DNA of 6,997 bases from an uncultured Eubacterium sp. Lineage in GTDB: Bacteria > Bacillota > Clostridia > Lachnospirales > Lachnospiraceae. A model generated the notes under the pieces. The model did not search any database. It saw only the letters and a list, made by a program, of their open reading frames with translations, and was not told the origin of the DNA. Shown piece after piece: positions 1 to 6,571 of the stretch. A program made the position numbers and the translations under genes. How positions within the stretch are numbered: position 1 is the first letter of the stretch; each line of letters starts with the position of its first letter. Where the stretch lies: NCBI GenBank assembly GCA_946611445.1, contig CAMODP010000094.1, positions 1 through 6,997 on the forward strand. The letters run 5' to 3'.

Positions 1-926
1 GCGATAAAGAGCAGTTCATACTGCACCTCCCAGAACCGCTGGCGCAATGCCTCCTGCATCCGCTGCATCCCTTTCTGCAGCGCATCCTGCAGGCCTCCCA
101 GAAAACCGCCGGTCCTGCCCTGGCCGGGCATACCGAAGGCCGTCCGCTGCCCCTGAAAACCCTGTCTGAAGCCCGGCATTCCCCCGCCGGCTGTCCCGGG
201 AGCCATACCCGGCTGCCCCTGCTCCAGGGTTACGATCCTGCATTCCGCTGCGGCATTCACGCGCTTTCCATCCGGAAGGATGACCTGATAGTATCTGCGC
301 TTCCAGTCCGCACCGGCCGTAAACCCGTTCATCCGGCAGCCCGACAGTATCTGCTCCTGCCGCTTTTTCTCCTCCTCATCCGCGTCCTCCTCCCGGAGCA
401 GCCGCAGGGAGGCCCCCTTTAACACATCCAGCACCATCTCGTCATCGTATTCCGCGGCTGACCTTGTGGTTCCCTCCAGGCCTCCGCCTCCGAACTGTAC
501 GCCGGCCAGATTCAGCTGTCTTGCACCGTTCCGGTTGAGTACAGACGGTTCCACATGCCGCACCGACTGTGAGGACCTGGCGATGATAAAGGCCTTCTCC
601 CCCGGATGACCCATGGTGGTGGTGAGATGTGCCCCGTCCCGGGCCGGGTCCCCGTACCCCTGGGGCGACCCGCCGCAGCGGATATTCCATCCTTCCGGCA
701 CATAGGTGCTGATAAAGCAGGCGCCGCCGGCATTCTGAAGAATGGATGGGATGAGCGCCACCGCTCCTCGTCCCACGCCATCCTGCAGCACCTCCGGGAC
801 CCTGTTTCTGTTTGCCGGGCCGGTTCTCAGTTTATATCTGGTGCCGCAGAACGGGCATACCAGCACGTCGCTCTGCCCGTCTCTCTCCAATGGTGCCATG
901 CAGTTTTTACACTGAAGTTTTTCCAA
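1..926 (-). CDS. Zinc-ribbon protein with PsbP/DcrB-like region (3' end beyond window)
   Basis: An uninterrupted frame of 308 codons runs from a TTG start to the left edge with no stop, so the C-terminus is missing. The N-terminus is a zinc ribbon: C6-x2-C9 and C24-P-F-C27-G. The TTG keeps the first Cys pair; the next ATG (codon 10) would delete it, and an AGGAGG lies 7 nt upstream of the TTG. Residues about 54-165 contain a YVPEGW segment (75-80) and a GEKAFIIA strand (109-116), which resemble PsbP/DcrB-like domains; this is inference from pattern only. An acidic/basic helix follows (about 178-194), then a Gly/Met/Gln/Phe-rich flexible stretch (about 236-278) and an amphipathic helix leading into a FWEVQYELLF strand. 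No signal peptide or transmembrane helix is seen in the visible part, so it is probably cytoplasmic unless the missing end holds a membrane segment. It lies 52 bp downstream of the zinc-ribbon membrane protein and is probably cotranscribed with it. The function is not recognised. Confidence 0.8.
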   Translation of the reverse strand, partial: MEKLQCKNCMAPLERDGQSDVLVCPFCGTRYKLRTGPANRNRVPEVLQDGVGRGAVALIPSILQNAGGACFISTYVPEGWNIRCGGSPQGYGDPARDGAHLTTTMGHPGEKAFIIARSSQSVRHVEPSVLNRNGARQLNLAGVQFGGGGLEGTTRSAAEYDDEMVLDVLKGASLRLLREEDADEEEKKRQEQILSGCRMNGFTAGADWKRRYYQVILPDGKRVNAAAECRIVTLEQGQPGMAPGTAGGGMPGFRQGFQGQRTAFGMPGQGRTGGFLGGLQDALQKGMQRMQEALRQRFWEVQYELLFI

Positions 927-933
927 AACTCTC

Positions 934-939
934 CCTCCT
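934..939 (-). promoter_or_regulatory. Shine-Dalgarno that selects the TTG start
   Basis: The minus strand reads AGGAGG followed by a 7-nt spacer and then TTG GAA AAA. This is the best ribosome binding site in the 52-bp gap. It fixes a non-ATG start that keeps the complete zinc ribbon in the protein. Confidence 0.75.
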
Positions 940-978
940 CACCGGCGTGAAGCCTCGCTGTATCTGCGAAAATTTCCG

Positions 979-2445
979 TCAGACATCGGTCAGTGTCGCA
1001 AAGATTCCGTTTACAACCTCTGTGTATGCGTCCGCTGCTTCCGGTGTGTTTTCAAAATAGATGGTGTACACATTTCCCTTTCCGTTATCTGCCGCAAAAA
1101 GATACATGGCATAGGTGTCTTCTTCAACCGTATATGTGGATGTGATCCCCTTGAATTGCAGAAAGCCGCCGCCCATATCGTAGATCTCCGGAGCAGCCGC
1201 CCCCTCGGAAACCATCTCCTGAATATAGGCCTGCAGGAACTGTTCGCCCGTATGTATGCCGTCGCCGGTGAAATCATTCTTCATGACTGTAATATCGGCG
1301 TCTTCATCGTTCGCAAACTGTTTCAGACGAATATCGAGGCCGCCGTTAATCTCCTTCCAGGACTGCACAAGCGTGGTATCTACCATGAGACCAAAGCCTG
1401 CGGAGGACGTTACCATCTGATAGTTTTCCGCGCCGGGTGCGCCCGTTCCACTGCCCGGCATGGCTGTACCGCTTCCGGAGGTTTCTGCCGGTGCAGCGGT
1501 CTCGGTGACAGGGGCGCCGGTTCCGCCGTCTGTGCCTCCCGGAAGGGGCACTGTTCCGCCGGAGGGCGCTTCACTGCCCTGCTGATATAAGGCGGTATTC
1601 CCGTACACGCCCGTTCCCGGACGAAGACTTTCCGCAACCGCCGCCATGGCCATCTCTTCACTCTTCGCGTTCAGGCTCTTGATGGTGTATTCCACCGTCT
1701 CCTTCGGATAAATCTCGATATAGCGGTCTATGACCTGATCCGCGCCGTCTGAGAATACATAAGCCCGCATCATGTAGAGGGTCTTGTCCGTCACGGATAC
1801 CTTGCGGATGTCCTCAAACTCTGCACCGGAATACTCCCGTTCCGTCTGTTTTTTATAACTGCTGAAATATTTATCCGGATCGCTCTTTCCTTTGACTTTT
1901 GTAATCTGAATATACGGCAGGCCCTGACTGCCGGATGTATAGATGTAGACTCCCCTGCTGCCGTTATCCCGGAGTGCGCTCCCCTCAGGATACAGAAAAC
2001 TCAGCTCCAGCTCGTCGCTGTCGGCGGCGGCATATCCTTCAATGGGAGTCACCGGCTTAAGTTCGGGGTCATTGATCTTATATTTCGGTCTGCCTGCCCC
2101 CAGCACGATTGCAAGGATGATCCCCGCCAGAACAGCTGCGGCGCCGATGATGACAGGCAGCTTCTTTACGCCCGCTCCGGTACCGCCTGTCAGTCCGCTG
2201 AAGTCGGACTTTGGCGCTTTCTGCGGTGCAGACTGTGCCGGAGGAACCTGCTGATATACCTGAGGCGCCGGCTCAGGCTGTGCTGCCGGAGCAGGCTGCT
2301 GATATGCCGGGGCCGCCGGCTCAGGCTGCGCTGCCGGGGCAGGCTGCTGTACAGTCTTCACAAAAAATGCTTCCAGATTCAGGCCGCAGTTTGTACAGAA
2401 CTTTATGCCCTCAGGCATCTCTTTTCCACATTTCGGACAAAACAT
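979..2445 (-). CDS. Zinc-ribbon single-pass membrane protein with two extracellular domains
   Basis: This is a 488-residue protein. Residues 1-22 form a zinc ribbon with C3-x2-C6 and C17-x2-C20. Residues 33-66 are a Pro/Ala/Gln/Glu spacer made of two near-identical 16-residue units. Residues about 96-118 form one strongly hydrophobic helix flanked by K94-K95 and by R119, K121 and K123. The likely topology is a cytoplasmic zinc ribbon with the remainder outside the membrane (inferred). The outer part has two domains of about 135-150 residues (roughly 141-275 and 341-488), joined by a Gly/Thr/Ala/Pro/Ser linker (about 283-340). Both mix beta strands with a C-terminal helix and look like PsbP/DcrB-like folds, though this is judged only by eye. 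The ATG has AGGAGGT 6 nt upstream. The gene starts 14 bp after the M4 protease stop, so the two are almost certainly cotranscribed and may be translationally coupled. No enzymatic motif is seen. It could be a sensor, a scaffold or a partner of the protease. Confidence 0.87.
   Translation of the reverse strand: MFCPKCGKEMPEGIKFCTNCGLNLEAFFVKTVQQPAPAAQPEPAAPAYQQPAPAAQPEPAPQVYQQVPPAQSAPQKAPKSDFSGLTGGTGAGVKKLPVIIGAAAVLAGIILAIVLGAGRPKYKINDPELKPVTPIEGYAAADSDELELSFLYPEGSALRDNGSRGVYIYTSGSQGLPYIQITKVKGKSDPDKYFSSYKKQTEREYSGAEFEDIRKVSVTDKTLYMMRAYVFSDGADQVIDRYIEIYPKETVEYTIKSLNAKSEEMAMAAVAESLRPGTGVYGNTALYQQGSEAPSGGTVPLPGGTDGGTGAPVTETAAPAETSGSGTAMPGSGTGAPGAENYQMVTSSAGFGLMVDTTLVQSWKEINGGLDIRLKQFANDEDADITVMKNDFTGDGIHTGEQFLQAYIQEMVSEGAAAPEIYDMGGGFLQFKGITSTYTVEEDTYAMYLFAADNGKGNVYTIYFENTPEAADAYTEVVNGIFATLTDV
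2254..2349 (-). repeat. Two tandem 48-bp in-frame repeats encoding a Pro/Ala spacer
   Basis: Two adjacent 48-bp units (2302-2349 and 2254-2301) each encode 16 residues beginning QQPAPAAQPEPA, followed by APAY in the first and PQVY in the second. The array lies between the zinc ribbon and the transmembrane helix, so copy-number change would lengthen or shorten the cytoplasmic tether without breaking the frame. Confidence 0.85.
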
Positions 2446-2459
2446 ACCTTACCTCCTGA

Positions 2460-4826
2460 TTATTGAAAATTGTACAGCTTAGCAGTTTCACCCGGGGTGA
2501 CATAGACAACCGGGTCTCCTGTAACCTGCGCCTCCCATCCGTTATCCGTATAAAGATAACGGGCCATATTTCCTGTATATAAATCAAGTTCCATCATCTG
2601 CAGGTAATAGTACCCTTCCGCCATCGTCATTCTGAGGGTTCCTGTCCTGTCCGGCCAGAACTCCGTGATGTAATTCTCCGTTGCGGCATCATATACCGCC
2701 ACAGCATAGAGCTTGCTGTTTGAACCAAACACAAGGCATTCCAGCGTACCGAATTCGCTGCGGCCGCTTGCACCCAGCATTTCCTGAACCAGCCGGTTCG
2801 TGCCTGTGACGCCGACGCTGGTAAATGCATCCGTGATAGCCTGTTCAAACCCGGTATAGCCGTTGGATCTGGCACTGTAGATCAGTGCGGCATAGACATC
2901 CTCGAAGGAATTCGCCGGAGTCAGGATGTTCATGGATGTGTAGAAAATGTCAAACATTGTCGCGTAGTCCATGCCGCTCTTATACATCAGGTATGCGGCA
3001 TAGTTGACAATACCGCTGTTGATGTGTACGCCGCCGTTGTCATTGAATCCCTGTATCGCGTACTCAACATTCGGCACATAATAGGGTCCGCCGACGCAGT
3101 CCGGCTGGTGATACACGGTCGGATCTGACATCTGGCGTACCGCTTCATTGGAATTTTCACCGTTCAGCCACAGGGTATCCTTCGTGCGTCCTGCCATCAG
3201 CTCTATCAGATTCCCCATAATATCGGAATAAGCTTCGTTGATGGCGCCGGCATCGTTCATATAGTTATTGCCCTGGATGCAGGATTCCGTCACCGCATGG
3301 GTATACTCATGCCCGATGACATCCAGATCATAGATCATGTCATTGGCGTCGCTGTAACAGAAGGTGAACCAGCCCTGAAACTGCGCCATGTAGCAGGCGT
3401 TATTCACGGGCTGTCTGTTTTCATCACAGTACCCCCTCAGCAGCAGGACAGGCGTCTCATAACCGTCCGGAGACTTGATGCCGATCTTTGCATAGGCATC
3501 ATATGCCGCCTCATAATCGTACATGGCCACGAGATCTCTCTCTGACCAGCTGTTCCGGGTATTGCTTAGAAAATCCATCGACCCGCTTCCGTACAGAAAC
3601 TCATAGCAGTCCGCCACGGCGATCTTCCTGACGGGGTCGATCATGTAGTACTTCCCGTCCAGCGTATTGTAAGAAACGGTGACCTCCACATTCTTTACGC
3701 CATCGTTCATAAAGTCAAGCTGTCCGCTCCATGTGACGGGTTCAAGATTTTCAAAATACTCGTCATAGGGATAATAGGAATTATCCAGGTCTGCCGTGAG
3801 CGTCGAGCTTGCCAGCATCATGAGTATGGGGTTTTCGATATCCGTTTCCATGGAAACAAACCATTTGCAGTATCTCAGATTCTCAAAGCCTGAGATGCCC
3901 TCCGGATTATCGGTAAAGACGATGTAACAGTTGTGAATCTGCGTATAGACCGGAATCGCTGCTTTCACGGTTGCATCCCGGTATATCTGCAGATTGCCGT
4001 AACCGTACTGTGCCAGAAAGCCCTGGATCAGGTTTTCAGCCTGCTGTGCTGTCATGGCGGACGTCTCGCTGCTGAAGCCGAGCTCCGGCGCAAAAGAACA
4101 GCTGACAGCGCAGGGATATCCCTCCGGATCTATCACGATATGCATCGTTGCATTTGTCACGGTTGTCTCGCCGTATCTCTGAAGATAGGTGAGATAGGTA
4201 TATCCTTCTTTATCCTGGGAACCCTCATAGGCAAGAAACTCCGTTCCGGCCCGGAAGCCCAGGAGGGTGGCCACGCCGTTGAGAGAGTTTATGGCAGACT
4301 CAAAGGTCCGGATATCGTTGGGAATAACCTGGATTTTTCTGTCATAGTACTTTCCCACAAGAGTGGAAACATATCCGTTGTTGCTGCGGACAATCACGGC
4401 TTTGTTCCCGTTCATCTTCTGGATATCCTCTTCGGTCAGCTGGTAGGCAGCGTTTGGTCCTTCATTAATCACAAAGATATCTTCATATTCATCATCTGTC
4501 CCCGTACCGGAGCCGCTTTCTCCGCCGGTTTCGGTTCCGGTGCCTCCTTCCTTCCCTGCACCGCCGTCACTGTCGGGATTCTTTTTCTTCGTGACACGGC
4601 CAAAGATGGAAGGCATCTCTTCATCGCTGTCTTCTCCGCTGTTTTCCCCTTCCGTCCGGGCGCCGCTTTCTCTCTCTCCGGAAGCAAACGGTCCCCCCGC
4701 GCCGTTCCCGAGCTCATAGCTGCTGTACTCTCCCGATGAGCAGGAAGAAAGAAACATCAGCGCGGCAAGAAGTAACGCCTGTACATACGCTGCTGATTTT
4801 CGCATCCGGCGTGATTTCTTTTCCAT
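2460..4826 (-). CDS. Lipoprotein M4-family (thermolysin-like) zinc metalloprotease
   Basis: This 788-residue protein is a secreted endopeptidase expected to be anchored on the outer face of the membrane. It has a basic N-region (residues 1-10), a hydrophobic core (about 12-27) and a lipobox LSSC with lipidated C29. An acidic Gly/Ser/Glu/Thr-rich linker (about 32-115) follows. Residues about 125-345 match a thermolysin-type propeptide (FTP plus PepSY-like); the YLTYLQRYGETTV strand near 211 resembles the FTP core. The catalytic domain has zinc ligands H506 and H510 with catalytic E507 (HEYTH), third ligand E531 in GAINEAYSD, and the transition-state His at H601 in NGGVHINSG. All key M4 residues are therefore present. 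About 95 residues after the usual M4 C-terminal helices form an extra beta-rich tail. The ATG has AAGGAGG 7 nt upstream. It is the first gene of a probable operon with two zinc-ribbon proteins. Most M4 enzymes are freely secreted and self-process, so a lipid anchor placed ahead of the propeptide implies that maturation could release the catalytic part. The substrate is unknown. Confidence 0.95.
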   Translation of the reverse strand: MEKKSRRMRKSAAYVQALLLAALMFLSSCSSGEYSSYELGNGAGGPFASGERESGARTEGENSGEDSDEEMPSIFGRVTKKKNPDSDGGAGKEGGTGTETGGESGSGTGTDDEYEDIFVINEGPNAAYQLTEEDIQKMNGNKAVIVRSNNGYVSTLVGKYYDRKIQVIPNDIRTFESAINSLNGVATLLGFRAGTEFLAYEGSQDKEGYTYLTYLQRYGETTVTNATMHIVIDPEGYPCAVSCSFAPELGFSSETSAMTAQQAENLIQGFLAQYGYGNLQIYRDATVKAAIPVYTQIHNCYIVFTDNPEGISGFENLRYCKWFVSMETDIENPILMMLASSTLTADLDNSYYPYDEYFENLEPVTWSGQLDFMNDGVKNVEVTVSYNTLDGKYYMIDPVRKIAVADCYEFLYGSGSMDFLSNTRNSWSERDLVAMYDYEAAYDAYAKIGIKSPDGYETPVLLLRGYCDENRQPVNNACYMAQFQGWFTFCYSDANDMIYDLDVIGHEYTHAVTESCIQGNNYMNDAGAINEAYSDIMGNLIELMAGRTKDTLWLNGENSNEAVRQMSDPTVYHQPDCVGGPYYVPNVEYAIQGFNDNGGVHINSGIVNYAAYLMYKSGMDYATMFDIFYTSMNILTPANSFEDVYAALIYSARSNGYTGFEQAITDAFTSVGVTGTNRLVQEMLGASGRSEFGTLECLVFGSNSKLYAVAVYDAATENYITEFWPDRTGTLRMTMAEGYYYLQMMELDLYTGNMARYLYTDNGWEAQVTGDPVVYVTPGETAKLYNFQ

Positions 4827-4917
4827 AGCATCCCCTCCTTTTGCAGTCCTGAAATGAATCGGTGCTGTCAGCTTTCGTCAGGTTTTCTGAATAATTTGAA
4901 AACGGGCAAAAAAACCC

Positions 4918-4933
4918 ATGATTATCATAATAA
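4918..4933. promoter_or_regulatory. Possible Fur/PerR-family operator (weak)
   Basis: The 11-bp sequence ATGATTATCAT (4918-4928) has perfect 5-bp inverted arms around one base. Positions 4919-4933 (TGATTAT-C-ATAATAA) agree with the 7-1-7 Fur and PerR boxes at 11 of 14 bases, by hand comparison with consensus. The site lies about 90 bp upstream of the M4 protease start and directly downstream of the hairpin. The region is AT-rich, so a chance match is quite possible. Confidence 0.2.
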
Positions 4934-4935
4934 TA

Positions 4936-4968
4936 GCACAGAGAGGGTATCATATACCCTCTCTGTGC
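4936..4968 (-). terminator. Rho-independent-type terminator after the GNAT gene
   Basis: This is a perfect inverted repeat with a 15-bp stem (4936-4950 paired with 4954-4968) and a 3-nt loop. It begins 40 bp after the acetyltransferase stop codon. In the minus direction the hairpin is followed by TATTATTAT, a T-rich but interrupted tail. It separates the topB-ROK-GNAT block from the protease operon. Confidence 0.8.
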
Positions 4969-4979
4969 TTCTTTGTCAT
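4949..4979 (-). promoter_or_regulatory. Candidate sigma-A promoter overlapping the terminator
   Basis: On the minus strand ATGACA (4974-4979, 5 of 6 to TTGACA) precedes TATGAT (4949-4954, 5 of 6 to TATAAT) with a 19-bp spacer. An alternative -10, TATATG, gives 17 bp but a poorer match. The -10 lies in the loop and inner stem of the hairpin, so transcripts would start within the right-hand part of the stem and lack the intact hairpin. This would drive the M4 protease operon. The spacing is not ideal and no other good promoter was found in the gap. Confidence 0.25.
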
Positions 4980-5008
4980 TGACTGTTTACCCGTCTTTTT
5001 CTTTTCCT

Positions 5009-5557
5009 TCAATCAATTTCCGTATCCTGTTTTTTCGTGTTCCTGCCGCTTCTGACGTCTTTTGACTTTTCGTACGCCAGCCGGGGATAATTGTCCTCCT
5101 CCACATGAATTGTTCCGCAGTGAGTGAATCCCAGCTTTCCGAGAAGCTTCTGCATCACCACATTGTCGCCGTGGGTATCGATCCGAAGGTGTCCGCACTG
5201 TTCATATGCCCAGTTGATGCAGAAGGCGCCGATTCCCTTCTCCGAGCCGTCCCCTGCGACTCTGTGAACCACGCCGTAAGGACTGTCATCCTTCCATGCG
5301 CCGTCTGTGATCTGCCGGTAGGTCGGCTCGATATCCTCCCCGTAAACATAGAAGAATGTCCCGATGATGTGTCCCGCGTCATTAACGCAGACATAGCTGT
5401 GCCCGTTCCTGATATCGTCACGGATAAGGCTTTCCGGCGGCCAGCCGGTGGGCCCCCACTGATTGGGATTTCCGTGCTCTGCCATGAATTTTCTGGCATA
5501 GCTGTAGATTTCCATCATTCTGCGGATGTCCTGTTCCTCTGAATGCCTGATTCTCAT
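5009..5557 (-). CDS. GNAT-family N-acetyltransferase
   Basis: This 182-residue protein should transfer an acetyl group from acetyl-CoA to an amine; the substrate cannot be told. The N-terminal part has the helix pair of a GNAT fold, with GNPNQWG (29-35) and a Trp-Pro-Pro (39-41). The central strands (about 54-71) lead to motif A, written here as HRVAGDGSEKGIG (98-110), where the KGIG turn fits the pyrophosphate-binding loop. Motif B is RIDTHGDNVVMQKLLGKLGF (125-144), followed by a CGTI strand and a NYPRLAYEK ending. The QWG, HR and RIDTHxDNxxMQ signatures fit a GNAT subgroup frequent in gut Clostridia and Bacteroides (from general knowledge). The last 18 or so residues are a charged tail beyond the fold. 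The ATG has AGGAGG 8 nt upstream. It follows the ROK gene by 76 bp and ends 40 bp before the terminator hairpin, so it is probably last in its transcript. Confidence 0.9.
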   Translation of the reverse strand: MRIRHSEEQDIRRMMEIYSYARKFMAEHGNPNQWGPTGWPPESLIRDDIRNGHSYVCVNDAGHIIGTFFYVYGEDIEPTYRQITDGAWKDDSPYGVVHRVAGDGSEKGIGAFCINWAYEQCGHLRIDTHGDNVVMQKLLGKLGFTHCGTIHVEEDNYPRLAYEKSKDVRSGRNTKKQDTEID

Positions 5558-5606
5558 ACCAGAGCCCTCCTCTCTGCGCCTGTAGAACCGCCGGATGCAC
5601 CGGCTG

Positions 5607-5646
5607 CACGCTTCTCAGCCTTCTGCACGCTTCTCACTGCCTTCTG
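5607..5646 (-). repeat. Imperfect tandem duplication across the ROK stop codon
   Basis: Read on the minus strand, a 21-nt unit (5626-5646) is followed directly by a 19-nt unit (5607-5625). They are identical except for a 2-nt AG present only in the first. The first unit encodes the last residues and the TGA stop of the ROK gene; the second carries another TGA, out of frame with the first. It looks like a recent slippage or duplication event. Confidence 0.75.
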
Positions 5647-6533
5647 CTGAAGAGATACGCCCCCACCAGGTTGGCGTCACTCCCGAAGCGGCAGGGTACG
5701 ATCTCCGGCTGAACAAAGCCGTCCATCCACCTGTTTTCCGGACGGTAAAGCTCCTCCACGGCCTTTCCGATAAGCTCCGTGAGTACCGGCTGGCGGCTGA
5801 TGCCTCCGCCGATGGCCACCTTCTCACAGTCAAGCAGGGCGGAAATACTCGTAATCATCTTTGCCGTTTCACGGCAGAATTCCTCCACGGCCTGCACTGC
5901 TGCGCCTTCCCCCGCATGATACCTGGAAAAGATGAACTTTCCGTCCACCGGGGCATCCTCCGGGAGGCCTGCAAGTCTGCGGTACTTCCGGAACAGTCCG
6001 TGAATGCTGAGCCTTGCGCCGGCAGGACCGTCGAATTCCTCCCAGCAGTCGGCATTATAGCGCATCTGGCTGAATTCTCCCGCGGAAAAATGGGGCCCGT
6101 TCACCAGCCTGCCGTCAATGATAATCCCGCCGCCGACGCCGCTGCCGATGATATAGACGGCGCCGTTTTTCACTCCTCTGAGGCTTCCTTCTCTGAGTTC
6201 GGCATACGCTGCGCACTTTGCATCATTTGCCATGAAGACGGGACATCCGCAGATGGCGGAAAGCTCCGGTCCCACACTCTTCCCCGCATTATACCCGAGA
6301 TACCCGTTTCCCAGACAGACGCCGCGCTCACTGTCGATAATTCCCGGAAGACTCAGGGCTATGCCCTCCGTCTCCGCTGCAAAGGGCCGGTAGAGATTCT
6401 CCAGCACCTGAAAAAAATGCTCCTGGCTGTCCTGGGGCGTCGGCACGGATCCGTACTGTCTGCGCTCCAGGCTGTCATCCATCACACAGTACTTAATCTC
6501 CGAGCCGCCGACGTCAAACACCATCATTGCCAT
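5634..6533 (-). CDS. ROK-family sugar kinase-like protein lacking the zinc motif
   Basis: This 299-residue protein is about the usual ROK kinase length, with no N-terminal helix-turn-helix, so it is a kinase type rather than a NagC/XylR-type repressor. FDVGGSEIK (6-14) is the phosphate-1 ATP loop, with Ser where DIGGT usually has Thr. ANDAKCAAYAE (102-112) carries the catalytic base D104. GSGVGGG (130-136) is the phosphate-2 loop, AGEFSQM (151-157) holds the sugar-contacting E153, and IGGGIS (241-246) is the adenosine motif. The GH histidine and the CxCGxxGCxE zinc site of typical glucokinase/NagK-type ROK proteins are absent. The AGEF[G/S]xM pattern and missing cysteines recall Listeria beta-glucoside kinase-like proteins (from memory). 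The likely role is cytoplasmic ATP-dependent phosphorylation of a hexose, glycoside or amino sugar; the substrate is unproven. The ATG at 6533 has AGGAG 7 nt upstream and is preferred over the internal Mets at codons 3 and 4. It lies 38 bp after the topoisomerase stop. Confidence 0.9.
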   Translation of the reverse strand: MAMMVFDVGGSEIKYCVMDDSLERRQYGSVPTPQDSQEHFFQVLENLYRPFAAETEGIALSLPGIIDSERGVCLGNGYLGYNAGKSVGPELSAICGCPVFMANDAKCAAYAELREGSLRGVKNGAVYIIGSGVGGGIIIDGRLVNGPHFSAGEFSQMRYNADCWEEFDGPAGARLSIHGLFRKYRRLAGLPEDAPVDGKFIFSRYHAGEGAAVQAVEEFCRETAKMITSISALLDCEKVAIGGGISRQPVLTELIGKAVEELYRPENRWMDGFVQPEIVPCRFGSDANLVGAYLFSRRQ

Positions 6534-6571
6534 GTCCGTTCTCCTCTGTCATCAGTCATTCAAGGCACGCT

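Noticed and set aside
442..950. Overlapping small frames on both strands at 442-690, 512-781 and 606-950
   Set aside because: The continuous zinc-ribbon frame that starts with TTG at 926 covers this whole area with a consistent domain pattern. The others lack motifs.
927..978. TCAC/GTGA mini-hairpin near the ribosome binding site of the TTG gene
   Set aside because: A 4-bp stem is too short to argue for translational control.
3933..4739. 268-codon plus-strand open frame
   Set aside because: It is antisense to the propeptide and linker of the M4 protease, and no family motif is visible. It is a shadow of the real gene.
4904..4917. GGGC-A7-CCC as a second terminator
   Set aside because: Only a 3-bp stem is possible around a 7-nt loop, too weak to terminate. 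The T-run on the minus strand lies inside the loop rather than after the stem.
4714..4953. 79-codon minus-strand frame starting in the terminator loop
   Set aside because: It overlaps the start of the M4 gene in another frame, has no Shine-Dalgarno, and begins inside a hairpin. The protease start has a strong ribosome binding site instead.
5590..5604. GCCGG-ATGCA-CCGGC inverted repeat between the ROK and GNAT genes
   Set aside because: The stem is only 5 bp, there is no following T-run, and CCGG-rich chance palindromes are expected in this base composition. It is not enough to call a terminator or operator.
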